A DNA stretch of 13,976 nt from WHSM01 sp050701635 (GTDB lineage Bacteria > Actinomycetota > Actinomycetes > Mycobacteriales > Micromonosporaceae): assembly GCA_050701635.1 (NCBI GenBank), contig JBOGDF010000125.1, forward strand, positions 1-13,976, in the 5' to 3' direction. The notes under the pieces are model-generated. The model saw only the letters and a program-made list of their open reading frames with translations, had not been told where the DNA came from and did not search any database. This document shows positions 1-6,632 of the stretch, piece by piece; within the stretch, counting starts at the first letter, position 1; every line of letters starts with the position of its first letter. Both the position numbers and the translations under genes were made by a program.

Positions 1-1
1 G

Positions 2-1168
2 TACGGACCCGAGCCGCCCACCGGGCCGGCGTCAGCGCCACCCGGGCCGGCGTCAGCACCCGGGTCGATGCCGGCGCCACACGGGCTCGGGGCGCCGCCG
101 GTCTCGCCCGCCGGGCAGCCGGCGTACCAGGGAAGCGGTTTGACCGCGGCGGACCTGCAGTTCAGCACCGAGCCGAAGCCCAGCGGCGGTGGGGTTTGGA
201 AGATCATCGGCGCCGTGGTGGGCGTGCTGGCGCTGCTCGCCGCGGCCGGCGCCGGCGGATACTTCCTGCGCGGCCAGGGCGGCCCCGACAAGCCCCCACC
301 GAAGAACACCGCCACGGTCGCCACCGCCGCCGAGATCCAGAAGAAGCTGGAGAGTACGGGCTTCGAGTGCGGCCAGGCGTACGCCAAGCCGGTCGGCGTC
401 GACCTCTGCTTCCGGGAGGACGCGGACTTCGTCGAGACCGTGGGGTTCCAGCTGCTGGACCCGCAGCGCACCAGCTGGCTCAAGCTGCGGGTGGAGGCGA
501 CGCATCCCAGCAAGAAGCCGGTCAAGCCGCGCGCCCTGGAGCTGTTCGGCCAGGTGCTGAGCTCCGCGCTGCCGAAGGCGGACGCCGAGATCGCCAGCCA
601 GTGGCTGTCCGGCAACCTGCCCGAGGACTACGAGAAGAACGAATACCTCACCCACGAAGCCGGCGGGGCGCGGCTGCAGCTGCTGCCGCGTACCAAGAAA
701 TCTGCTCTGCTGTGGGTACGCCTCACCGGCGGCTCCTACCAGTCGGTGGGCGAGCCGGCGCTGCCCGCCGAGTCGTCGGACACGCTGGAGAAGCACTACA
801 AGGCCGAAGGTTTCACCTGCCGCGCCAGCGAGGGCGGGTCGTCGTGCGAGAAGAAGGCCGACGCCGGCACCACCGTGGTCACGTACCGGGTGACCGACAA
901 GAAAGTCGCGGCGGTACGCCTCACCGTCACCCCCACCGGCAAGCTGAACGAGGTGACCGACACCGCCAAGCAGGAGGCGGTCACGCTGCTCGGGCTGATG
1001 CTGCACGGCAAGCCGCTCAACGAGGCCACCGCATGGCTGGAGGGTGGCTTCGACGGCAAGGTGCACCACGCCGTAGTGTCCGGGCTGGAAGTACGGGTGG
1101 CGCCCGTGGAGAGCCCGTCGGAGGGGTCGTCCCGCTACGAGGTGGACGTACGACCGGCATCGTGGTGA
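2..1168 (+). CDS. Single-pass membrane protein with two homologous extracellular Cys-pair domains (5' end missing)
   Basis: The reading frame is open from the first complete codon at position 2, so the true start is probably upstream of the window. The first Met in frame is at 68, and residues are numbered from it. The N-terminal part is Pro/Gly/Ala-rich and low complexity. One hydrophobic helix (about residues 44-67, VWKIIGAVVGVLALLAAAGAGGYFL) should cross the membrane. The basic W-K before it and the Cys-bearing region after it suggest that the C-terminal part is outside. That part contains two related modules: helix-GFxC-...-C at C101/C114 and again at C251/C260. Each module continues with beta-type sequence, then a helix (ALELFGQVLSSALP / KQEAVTLLGLMLHGKP), then W-L and a final beta stretch. 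The pairing suggests one disulfide per module. No enzyme motif is visible and I do not recognise the family. The next gene starts 31 bases downstream on the same strand, so co-transcription is possible. Confidence 0.8.
   Translation, partial: YGPEPPTGPASAPPGPASAPGSMPAPHGLGAPPVSPAGQPAYQGSGLTAADLQFSTEPKPSGGGVWKIIGAVVGVLALLAAAGAGGYFLRGQGGPDKPPPKNTATVATAAEIQKKLESTGFECGQAYAKPVGVDLCFREDADFVETVGFQLLDPQRTSWLKLRVEATHPSKKPVKPRALELFGQVLSSALPKADAEIASQWLSGNLPEDYEKNEYLTHEAGGARLQLLPRTKKSALLWVRLTGGSYQSVGEPALPAESSDTLEKHYKAEGFTCRASEGGSSCEKKADAGTTVVTYRVTDKKVAAVRLTVTPTGKLNEVTDTAKQEAVTLLGLMLHGKPLNEATAWLEGGFDGKVHHAVVSGLEVRVAPVESPSEGSSRYEVDVRPASW
20..61 (+). repeat. Two tandem 21-bp units inside the Pro-rich N-terminus
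   Basis: Positions 20-40 and 41-61 match at 18 of 21 bases and encode TGPASAP and PGPASAP in frame. The repeat lies in the low-complexity cytoplasmic tail of the first gene and may continue upstream of the window. Such tracts commonly vary in copy number. Confidence 0.6.
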
Positions 1169-1199
1169 GCCCGGCGCCCGTCGCAGGAAGGCTGGCGCT

Positions 1200-1997
1200 G
1201 TGAAGCTCGACGAGCTGACGGACGTGACGTACCAGGTCGCCGACGGCGGGGTCGCGGTGATCACGATCAACCGGCCGGACCGGATGAACTCCTTCCGGGG
1301 CCGTACGGTCGACGAGCTGATCACCGCGTTCAAGACCGCCTGGGGTTCGCGCGATGTGGCGTGCGTGATCCTCACCGGGGCCGGCGAGCGGGCGTTCTGT
1401 GCAGGCGGCGACGTCAAGGAGCGGGCCGAGACCGGCGGCTACGGCGAGACCGAGTGGGGCACCTTCGAGATCGAGCGGCTGCACCGGATCATCCGGGACG
1501 TCCCGAAGCCGGTGATCGCCGCGGTGAACGGTGTCGCCGTCGGGGGCGGCCACGTGCTGCACGTGCTGTGCGACCTGTCGATCGCCGCCGAGCACGCCCG
1601 GTTCGGGCAGAGCGGTCCCCGGGTGGGCAGCTTCGACGCGGGGTTCGGGTCGGCTTACCTGGCGCGGGTGATCGGCGAGAAGCGGGCCCGCCAGATGTGG
1701 TTCCTGCTGGACCTGGTCGACGCGCCGACCGCCGAACGCTGGGGGCTGGTGAACGCCGTGGTGCCGGCTGGGGAGCTGCTCCCCACCGCGCTGGCCTGGG
1801 GGCGGAAGATCGCGTCGTACTCGCCGACGGCGCTGCGGTTCCTGAAGCACTCGTTCAACGCCGACACCGACCACCAGGCCGGGCTCTCCCACCTGGCGTT
1901 CGACGGGCTGGAGATCTTCAGCCACACCGAGGAGGCCGCCGAGGGCGCGACGGCGTTCGCCGAGAAACGTACGCCCGACTTCGGCCGCTTCCGCTAG
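1200..1997 (+). CDS. Enoyl-CoA hydratase/isomerase family protein, MenB/BadI type
   Basis: This is a 265-residue crotonase-fold protein, near the usual length of MenB and BadI (about 260-285). The GTG start is chosen because AGGAAG (1185-1190) lies 9 bases upstream. Crotonase motifs include the NRPDRMNSF region (24-32), the first oxyanion-hole segment AFCAGGD (65-71) and the second, GVAVGGGH (111-118). The stretch GPRVGSFDAGFGSAYLAR carries Ser144 and Asp146, which align with E. coli MenB Ser161 and Asp163. The C-terminus KRTPDFGRF matches the MenB/BadI ending. MenB makes 1,4-dihydroxy-2-naphthoyl-CoA for menaquinone; BadI hydrolyses 2-ketocyclohexanecarboxyl-CoA. In the segment that supplies MenB Tyr258 (LFYMTEEGQEG in E. 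coli) this protein has IFSHTEEAAEG, so Ser241 replaces Tyr. No other men or bad gene is nearby, so the substrate is unknown. The family is certain; the specific reaction is not. Confidence 0.9.
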   Translation: MKLDELTDVTYQVADGGVAVITINRPDRMNSFRGRTVDELITAFKTAWGSRDVACVILTGAGERAFCAGGDVKERAETGGYGETEWGTFEIERLHRIIRDVPKPVIAAVNGVAVGGGHVLHVLCDLSIAAEHARFGQSGPRVGSFDAGFGSAYLARVIGEKRARQMWFLLDLVDAPTAERWGLVNAVVPAGELLPTALAWGRKIASYSPTALRFLKHSFNADTDHQAGLSHLAFDGLEIFSHTEEAAEGATAFAEKRTPDFGRFR

Positions 1998-2163
1998 GGT
2001 CTGTCCTGTGGATCTTGGTCGAGCGAGACAGGTGTCAGGCGGCGGTCCGGCAAGGCGGAGGTTCGTCCGAATACCGGTGTTGTATTCGGACGGTTCTCCA
2101 ACGCCGCCGGTCGTCGTCTGGCACCTGTCGCAGCCGACTGAAGATCCGCAGGACAGGCCCTAG
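1994..2163. mobile_element. MITE-like element: 162-bp near-perfect palindrome flanked by CTAG
   Basis: The left end GGTCTGTCCTGTGGATCTT (1998-2016) and the inverted right end (2141-2159, read as GGCCTGTCCTGCGGATCTT) differ at two positions. CTAG flanks both sides (1994-1997 and 2160-2163), consistent with a 4-bp target duplication. If the G/C next to it is counted in the repeat instead, the duplication would be TA or TAG. Pairing continues inward almost throughout: GACAGGTGYCAG arms, GC-rich arms, and an apical 10-bp stem GTCCGAATAC (2065-2074) / GTATTCGGAC (2082-2091) with a 7-base loop. There is no room for a transposase, so this would be a non-autonomous element mobilised in trans. A CTAG target suggests an IS5-related enzyme (inference). 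The left CTAG contains the TAG stop of the enoyl-CoA hydratase gene. If transcribed, the hairpin could also end that transcript. Confidence 0.75.
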
Positions 2164-2166
2164 CCC

Positions 2167-2214
2167 GCCGGGCCGTCGTCCGGCCAGTCAGCCGGGCCGT
2201 CATCTGGCCAGCCC
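2167..2214. repeat. Two tandem 24-bp units beside the MITE-like element
   Basis: 2167-2190 and 2191-2214 both begin GCCGGGCCGTC and continue with a variable G/A, Y-C/T and GGCCAG core. Each unit has internal partial dyad symmetry (GGGCC / GGCCAG). The repeat lies between the right end of the palindromic element and the promoter region of the 2382 gene. Apart from these units I see nothing coding between 2164 and 2381. Confidence 0.5.
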
Positions 2215-2381
2215 GCCACCTCTCACTCCTGTCTGGCTGGCGACAAGATTCACTGACTCTGCGCCTGTTGGCCGATTCCTACAAGGATGGCCATTCGTAC
2301 GATGCCGCCCCGTCCCCGCATGACGCTACGTTCGGTGCCCTCACCACGACATTGTGTTGTGATCCTGGGAGGCGATCGCCG

Positions 2382-4256
2382 ATGTCTCGACTCCGTACGA
2401 CCTGGTCCTGGGCGCTGGTGACAGCGCTGGTCATCCCGCTCGCCGCGATCGCGGCAACACCGAGCCCAGCGGCGGCCGCCGGTGACGGCATCGACACCAT
2501 CGGCGTCGTACGCGACGGCCAGTGGTACCTGTCCAACAGCTTCGGCGGCGCCGCCGACCACGTCTTCGGGTACGGCAATCCAGGCGACGCCGTGGTCGTG
2601 GGCGACTGGAACGGCGACGGCATCGACACCCCGGGCGTGTTCCGGGGCGGCTCCTGGTATCTCAGCAATGGCTACGACGGCAGCGTCGCCCACGCCTTCA
2701 GCTACGGCGTCAGCGGCGACGTTCCGGTGGCCGGCGACTGGAACGGCGACGGCATCGACACCGTCGGGGTGTTCCGTGGCGACACCTGGTATCTGAGCGA
2801 CTCCCACGGCGGCGGCGCGAACTACGTCTTCGCGTACGGGGTCTCCGGCGACCGGCCGGTGACCGGCGACTGGAACGGCGACGGCCGCGACACCATCGGC
2901 GTGATGCGCGGCGACGCGTGGTACCTGTCCGACAGCTTCGGAGGGGTCGGCGACTACATCTTCAGCTACGGCATCGCGGGCGACCTCCCGGTCACCGGTG
3001 ACTGGAACAACGACGGCCGCGACACCATCGGGGTGGTACGCAACGCGAGCTGGTTCCTCAGCGACAGCTTCGGCGGCACCGGCGACCACAACTTCGTGTA
3101 CGGCACCGCCGGCGACATTCCGGTCGCCGGCGACTGGGACGGCGGTACGCCACCGCCCCCGCCGCCACCTCCACCGCCGTCGAACTGCCCGTACAACGCG
3201 CGGGTGATCACGTACAACCCGAATGGTTGGACCACCCTGCTCGACGCGTTCGCGGCCAACCCCACACCGTGCGCGGACTACTACATCACCCTGCCGGCGA
3301 TCGTCACCAACGACTCGAACAGCAAGCTCTACCCGCGGGGCGGGGCGGCGGTGACCAACGTGCGCGCCAAGGGCGGCAACTTCCACCCGGTCGCCGAGTT
3401 CCACTACAACAAGTGGGCGGCGGTCAGCGGGATGACCTGGTATCAGAAGGGCGTCGAGTTCCGGCGCCGGATGAACGCCGCCGGCTACGACCAGACCCGC
3501 CAGGAAACCTGGGCGATCAACGAGCTGCCATCGACGGTGCGAACCGATCCGGCGGTACGCCAGAACGTCCGCGACCTGGTCCGCGGCCTCTACCAGGGCC
3601 CCGACGGGGTCGGGCTCGGTGGCGCCGTGTTCGTGATCAACTTCGGGCACACGACGACGTACCTGCCGGTCTACAAGGGCAACATGAAGGACTGGACGCT
3701 GGACAGCGCCTTCTGGTCGACGATGAACTCGTACGTACGGTGGTGGGGGCAGGAGACGTACACCAGCTGCTCCGTGACCTGCGTGCCCGGTGCGAGCATC
3801 GGCGAGAAGTCGCAGTACGTCAACGACTTCATCGAGCACCCGGCTCGGCTGGCGTTCGCCGGCCCGACCGGCGCCGGGGCGGCACGGTCGTTCTTCAACG
3901 AGAGCTACATGCCGCTGATGACGGCGTACTGGAAGAGCTCCACGTACGGCGGCACCAACCTGCCGCTGGACACCATGAAGAAGCTGGTCAGCCTGCAGAC
4001 GTACGCCGCCCGGGCCTGGGCCGGCAGCCACGTCTACCCGGACGGGCGGATCGCGTTCGCGTGGAACGAGGCGGTGTCCGACCCGGCCGGCGCCCAGGAG
4101 CTCGCGACCCGGCTCGCCGCAGCGATCGCCGGCGCGTACGGCGACGGCGGCACCGCGTCCCGGGCGTGCAGTCCGAGCGGCGCGTTCACCTGGTGCAACC
4201 CGGAGCTGTCCGGCGCGAACTTCAACCCCGCATGGCAGACCTTCGCCACCTGGTAG
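2382..4256 (+). CDS. Secreted protein: five FG-GAP/VCBS-like repeats plus unrecognised C-terminal (possibly barrel-type hydrolase) domain
   Basis: The 624-residue form starts at ATG 2382, with GGGAGG (2367-2372) 9 bases upstream and a good Sec signal peptide (R3, R5, hydrophobic 10-25, Ala-rich cleavage region near 30-34). An in-frame ATG at 2268 would add 38 residues that do not look like a signal peptide. Residues 34-254 hold five repeats of 44 residues with W-[YF]-L-S, F-x-Y-G, GD-x-PV and GDWNGDG, the last a Dx[DN]xDG calcium-loop motif. The D-W pairs fall exactly 44 apart, at 75, 119, 163, 207 and 251. A run of ten prolines (257-266) follows. The C-terminal domain (about 269-624) has six Cys (269, 297, 463, 467, 596, 605), none of which lies in the repeats. 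It alternates beta- and helix-like stretches and has Glu339 (VAEFHY), Asn380-Glu381 (WAINELPS) and Asn562-Glu563 (AWNEAV). NE pairs at strand ends recall clan GH-A glycosidases, but this is only a guess. The deacetylase gene at 9269 uses the same front module. Confidence 0.85.
   Translation: MSRLRTTWSWALVTALVIPLAAIAATPSPAAAAGDGIDTIGVVRDGQWYLSNSFGGAADHVFGYGNPGDAVVVGDWNGDGIDTPGVFRGGSWYLSNGYDGSVAHAFSYGVSGDVPVAGDWNGDGIDTVGVFRGDTWYLSDSHGGGANYVFAYGVSGDRPVTGDWNGDGRDTIGVMRGDAWYLSDSFGGVGDYIFSYGIAGDLPVTGDWNNDGRDTIGVVRNASWFLSDSFGGTGDHNFVYGTAGDIPVAGDWDGGTPPPPPPPPPPSNCPYNARVITYNPNGWTTLLDAFAANPTPCADYYITLPAIVTNDSNSKLYPRGGAAVTNVRAKGGNFHPVAEFHYNKWAAVSGMTWYQKGVEFRRRMNAAGYDQTRQETWAINELPSTVRTDPAVRQNVRDLVRGLYQGPDGVGLGGAVFVINFGHTTTYLPVYKGNMKDWTLDSAFWSTMNSYVRWWGQETYTSCSVTCVPGASIGEKSQYVNDFIEHPARLAFAGPTGAGAARSFFNESYMPLMTAYWKSSTYGGTNLPLDTMKKLVSLQTYAARAWAGSHVYPDGRIAFAWNEAVSDPAGAQELATRLAAAIAGAYGDGGTASRACSPSGAFTWCNPELSGANFNPAWQTFATW
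2481..3143 (+). repeat. Five 132-bp coding repeats (FG-GAP/VCBS-like propeller units)
   Basis: The codons for the D-W pair begin at 2604, 2736, 2868, 3000 and 3132, a strict 132-bp period. The consensus is GDW-N-GDG-x-DT-x-GV-x-R-x3-WYLS-x-S-x-GG-x4-F-x-YG-x2-GD-x-PV. The second and third calcium-loop segments are the most alike at DNA level. Such units usually build beta-propeller blades or elongated surface modules and bind calcium through the Asp/Asn residues. Five units are fewer than a classical seven-blade propeller. Confidence 0.85.
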
Positions 4257-4260
4257 CCCG

Positions 4261-4329
4261 CCCTTTCATGATCATGGGGCCCACGACGTAGTCATGACTA
4301 CATGAAGGGCCCCATGATCATGGGTGGGG
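4261..4329. terminator. Nested palindrome, probable transcription terminator
   Basis: CATGATCATGGGGCCC (4267-4282) is the exact reverse complement of 4307-4322, giving a 16-bp stem. Its 24-base loop contains a second perfect 14-bp palindrome, GTAGTCATGACTAC (4288-4301). Wobble pairs and CCC (4261-4263) facing GGGG (4326-4329) extend the outer stem. It starts 4 bases after the stop of the repeat protein and ends before the bpa start. There is no T-run, as is usual for actinobacterial terminators. A protein-binding or cruciform role is also possible. Confidence 0.6.
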
Positions 4330-4377
4330 CCGGGGCGGCGGCGGCAACCGTCACAGGTATGAGTAAGGATGGGGTGC

Positions 4378-4968
4378 ATGACCGACGGACCACGCGAGAA
4401 GACCGACGACGACGAGCCGCGTACCCAGACCGTGGTGGTGGTGGTGGGGCCCGACGGGCGACCGGTCGGCACCGTGGCGGTCGACCCCCAGGCTGAGGAC
4501 AACGACGATCTGGAGGGCGACCCGTCGCGGCTGGTGGAGCAGCCGGCCAAGGTGATGCGCATCGGCAGCATGATCAAACAGCTGCTCGAGGAGGTACGCG
4601 CGGCGCCCCTCGACGAGGCCGGCCGCAACCGGCTCAAGGAGATCCACAAGCGCTCCATCCACGAGCTCGAGGACGGGCTGGCGCCGGAGCTGCGCGAGGA
4701 GCTGGAACGGCTCTCGCTGCCGTTCACCGAAGGGGACACCCCCAGCGAGCCGGAGCTGCGGATCGCGCAGGCGCAGCTGGTGGGCTGGCTGGAAGGGCTG
4801 TTCCACGGCATGCAGGCCGCCCTGGTGGCGCAGCAGATGGCGGCCCGGGCGCAGCTGGAGCAGATGCGGCGCGGCGTACCGGCGATCACGTCGGGGCCGC
4901 ACGCCGACCTGGGTCACCCGGGCAAGCCCGGCGAGGAGCCGGGCCACAGCACCGGCCAGTACCTGTAG
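4378..4968 (+). CDS. bpa: Bacterial proteasome activator (Bpa/PafE family)
   Basis: Bpa forms an ATP-independent dodecameric ring that docks on the 20S proteasome and feeds it unfolded or damaged proteins, in parallel with the Mpa/Pup route (known for Mycobacterium tuberculosis Rv3780). The 196-residue product carries the family core: LVEQPAKVMRIGSMIKQLLEEVRAAPLDEA (about 52-81), then IHELEDGLAPELREELERL, then ELRIAQAQLVGWLEGLFHGMQ with AQQMAARAQLEQM, which form the helical bundle. The C-terminus ends GQYL, the HbYX-like tail that opens the proteasome gate. The first 50 residues are acidic and not conserved, and the tail before GQYL is Gly/Pro-rich. Start at 4378 is preferred over an ATG at 4369 because AAGGA (4365-4369) then sits 8 bases upstream. 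No proteasome or Pup gene lies in the window, which fits the stand-alone position of this gene elsewhere. Confidence 0.95.
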   Translation: MTDGPREKTDDDEPRTQTVVVVVGPDGRPVGTVAVDPQAEDNDDLEGDPSRLVEQPAKVMRIGSMIKQLLEEVRAAPLDEAGRNRLKEIHKRSIHELEDGLAPELREELERLSLPFTEGDTPSEPELRIAQAQLVGWLEGLFHGMQAALVAQQMAARAQLEQMRRGVPAITSGPHADLGHPGKPGEEPGHSTGQYL

Positions 4969-5021
4969 CGATTGTTCCGACTGGGCACCGGCCGGAGGTG
5001 ATCGCCATGCCGGGCGGCTGA

Positions 5022-5077
5022 CGTAAGAACCTCACAAGAGTCTCGTAAGAATCTCTGGCCCCGCACGTGCATAGCGT
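5022..5077 (+). promoter_or_regulatory. Three 11-bp direct repeats upstream of a possible -10 element
   Basis: CGTAAGAACCT (5022-5032), CACAAGAGTCT (5033-5043) and CGTAAGAATCT (5044-5054) run head to tail with a strict 11-bp period. This is the layout bound by OmpR/PhoB-family response regulators. A TANNNT hexamer, TAGCGT (5072-5077), lies about 17 bases beyond the last unit, so the array would cover the -35 position, as at activator-dependent promoters. The next start codon is 5127, leaving a leader of roughly 40 bases. The regulator is not encoded nearby; its identity is unknown. Confidence 0.5.
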
Positions 5078-5126
5078 CGGCGTGACGGGCTATCGAGCCC
5101 GCCTGGCAGTCACAGGAGGGATCGTC

Positions 5127-5531
5127 ATGAGACTACGTGCGCTGCTATCCGTACCGTTTCTGATGCTTGCGCTGGTCGCGTTGCCGTCGACCGCGCACGC
5201 GGACACTCCGCCGTTCGTGTTCCCGGACGGCTGCTGTTACCTCGACGGCGCAGTGGTGCGTACGGTCGTACCGCCCGCCGCCACCCCGAACACCGGCCGT
5301 GACGACTTCTACGCGATCATGGGCGGCGTCGCCGGACAGAAGGGTGTGGTCGCCGTCGGCCCCGGCTCGCCGGGATACCACGGCGGTGACTGGAAGTTCT
5401 TCGCGGTGACCTGGAACGTCGCGCCGCATCTGCTCACCTCCGACGACGCGGTGCTCGCAGCCGCGGCGGCGGGCGACGTCACTATCACTCGCGTACCGGA
5501 GAACGACTTCCTCTGCCCGATCCAACGCTGA
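5127..5531 (+). CDS. Small secreted protein of unknown function
   Basis: The 134-residue product starts at ATG 5127, with AGGAGGG (5114-5120) 6 bases upstream. A longer form from 5067 would put 20 extra residues before a complete signal peptide and lacks a ribosome site. Residues 1-26 (RLRAL, then hydrophobic, ending TAHA) form a Sec signal peptide with likely cleavage before DTPPF. The mature part of about 108 residues has three Cys: a CC pair in PDGCCYLDG and one near the C-terminus in FLCPIQR. Otherwise it shows short beta-type stretches and a Gly/Pro-rich middle (VGPGSPGYHGGDW). No catalytic motif or transmembrane segment is visible and I do not recognise a family. The gene appears to be monocistronic, between the 11-bp repeat array and a strong hairpin. 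Confidence 0.75.
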   Translation: MRLRALLSVPFLMLALVALPSTAHADTPPFVFPDGCCYLDGAVVRTVVPPAATPNTGRDDFYAIMGGVAGQKGVVAVGPGSPGYHGGDWKFFAVTWNVAPHLLTSDDAVLAAAAAGDVTITRVPENDFLCPIQR

Positions 5532-5540
5532 CTCGCGACC

Positions 5541-5576
5541 CGACGGCGGGTGACCCTCCACGGTCACCCGCCGTCG
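5541..5576. terminator. Bidirectional hairpin terminator between convergent genes
   Basis: CGACGGCGGGTGACC (5541-5555) pairs perfectly with 5562-5576 around a 6-base loop. It lies 9 bases after the stop of the small secreted protein and 21 bases from the stop of the convergent aldo/keto reductase gene, so it can serve both. There is no T-run. Confidence 0.8.
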
Positions 5577-5597
5577 CGGATCGGCCGCCACCCTCCG

Positions 5598-6599
5598 TCA
5601 GTACGCGGCGTCGAGGTGGGCGCGCTGCTCGGCGGTCAGCTCCAGGTCGACCGCGGCGAGGCTCTCCTCAAGCTGCGCCACCGAGGACGCGCCGACCAGC
5701 GGGATGATCGGGACCTCCCCGCCGATCAGCCACGACAGCACCACCTGGTTCGGGGTCGCGCCGGTCTGCTTCGCCACGTCCCGCAGCGCCGCGAGCCGGG
5801 TTGCCGTGCCGCCGTGGTCGTACTCCGGGGAGAGTGGTTTGTCTTCCCGGGTGTACGCACCACCCAGCAGCGGCGAGTACGCCACCAGCGCCAACTCCGG
5901 CGTCTCCCGCAGGTAACTGAGCACATCGCCACCGGCCACCCCGATGTTGCCGTCCAGGGAACGCCGGCTCGGCGCGTCCGTACGCGGCCGCAGGTAGCTG
6001 TGGTGGTACTGCAGCACCTCGTACCCGGGGCGCCCGGCGGCCGCGGCCAGCGCGCGGGCCCGCTCCACCCGCCAGCTCCAGTGGTTGCTGACCCCGAGCA
6101 GCCCGACCGTGCCCTCGGCGACCAGCTCGGCGAAGCCTTCGACGGTCTCGGCCAGCGGCACCGACAGGTCTTCGATGTGGGCGTACAGCAGGTCGAGCGC
6201 GCCGACGCCGAGACGTTCCGCGCTGCGCGCCGCGGACTCCCGGATCGTCTTCGCGGACAGCCCGTCGAGGTTGTTGGAGTCCATCGCGTCGGCGAAGCTG
6301 ATGCCCGGCCGCACCGGCTGGGCGCCCAGCTTGGTGGCGATCACGAGCTCGTCGCCGACCCCGCGGTCGCGGCGCCACCGGCCGAGCAGCTCCTCGCTCT
6401 CGCCGCCCTGGGTCTGGTTGACCCAGAACGCGTAGTTGTTGGAGGTGTCGACGAACGTACCGCCGGCGGCGGCGTACCGGTCGAGGATGGCGTACGACGT
6501 CGGCTCGTCCACGGTGGTGCCGAACGTCATCGCGCCCAGGCTCAGCACGCTGACCTCGCGGCGGGTGGCCGGGTCGGTGCCGATGGTGCGGTACTTCAT
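5598..6599 (-). CDS. Aldo/keto reductase
   Basis: This is an NADPH-dependent carbonyl reductase of the AKR superfamily, 333 residues (typical 310-350). The catalytic tetrad is visible: Asp51 and Tyr56 in FVDTSNNYAFW, Lys90 in IATKLGA, and His141 in LLYAHIEDL. Strand 1 reads VLSLGAMTFGT. The strand-6 segment LLGVSNHW and the C-terminal cofactor segment PLVGASSVAQLEESL are also typical. The start at 6599 has AGGGGA about 9 bases upstream. The promoter is of MerR type, so expression is probably induced by a small molecule or stress, and the enzyme may detoxify an aldehyde. The natural substrate cannot be read from sequence. The gene converges on the small secreted protein and diverges from the 6715 hydrolase. 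Confidence 0.93.
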   Translation of the reverse strand: MKYRTIGTDPATRREVSVLSLGAMTFGTTVDEPTSYAILDRYAAAGGTFVDTSNNYAFWVNQTQGGESEELLGRWRRDRGVGDELVIATKLGAQPVRPGISFADAMDSNNLDGLSAKTIRESAARSAERLGVGALDLLYAHIEDLSVPLAETVEGFAELVAEGTVGLLGVSNHWSWRVERARALAAAAGRPGYEVLQYHHSYLRPRTDAPSRRSLDGNIGVAGGDVLSYLRETPELALVAYSPLLGGAYTREDKPLSPEYDHGGTATRLAALRDVAKQTGATPNQVVLSWLIGGEVPIIPLVGASSVAQLEESLAAVDLELTAEQRAHLDAAY

Positions 6600-6632
6600 G
6601 TGCGGGTCCCCTCGTTCGAGTCACTGCGCCGG

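Noticed and set aside
196..1203. Alternative plus-strand frame over the first gene
   Set aside because: Arg/Gly-rich composition typical of an out-of-frame shadow in high-GC DNA; the membrane-protein frame has the expected codon pattern.
1994..2163. Structured RNA or riboswitch reading of the hairpin region
   Set aside because: The target-site-like CTAG flanks and terminal inverted repeats fit a mobile element better, and the next gene starts over 200 bases away.
2268..2381. Earlier in-frame start for the FG-GAP repeat protein
   Set aside because: It would add 38 residues ahead of a complete signal peptide and has no ribosome site; ATG 2382 has GGGAGG at good spacing.
2250..4031. Long minus-strand open frame with VPVAGDR-type repeats
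   Set aside because: It is the complement of the FG-GAP repeat gene; its periodicity mirrors the 132-bp repeats, and it has no start context or recognisable domain.
4996..5022. Possible tiny open frame (GTG ATC GCC ATG CCG GGC GGC TGA) after bpa
   Set aside because: GGAGG precedes it, but seven codons without conservation data cannot be told from chance.
5022..5054. CRISPR-like array
   Set aside because: Units are 11 bp with no spacers, far too short; an operator array explains them better.
5067..5126. Earlier start for the small secreted protein
   Set aside because: The 20 extra residues would bury the signal peptide and begin within the likely promoter; AGGAGGG supports ATG 5127.
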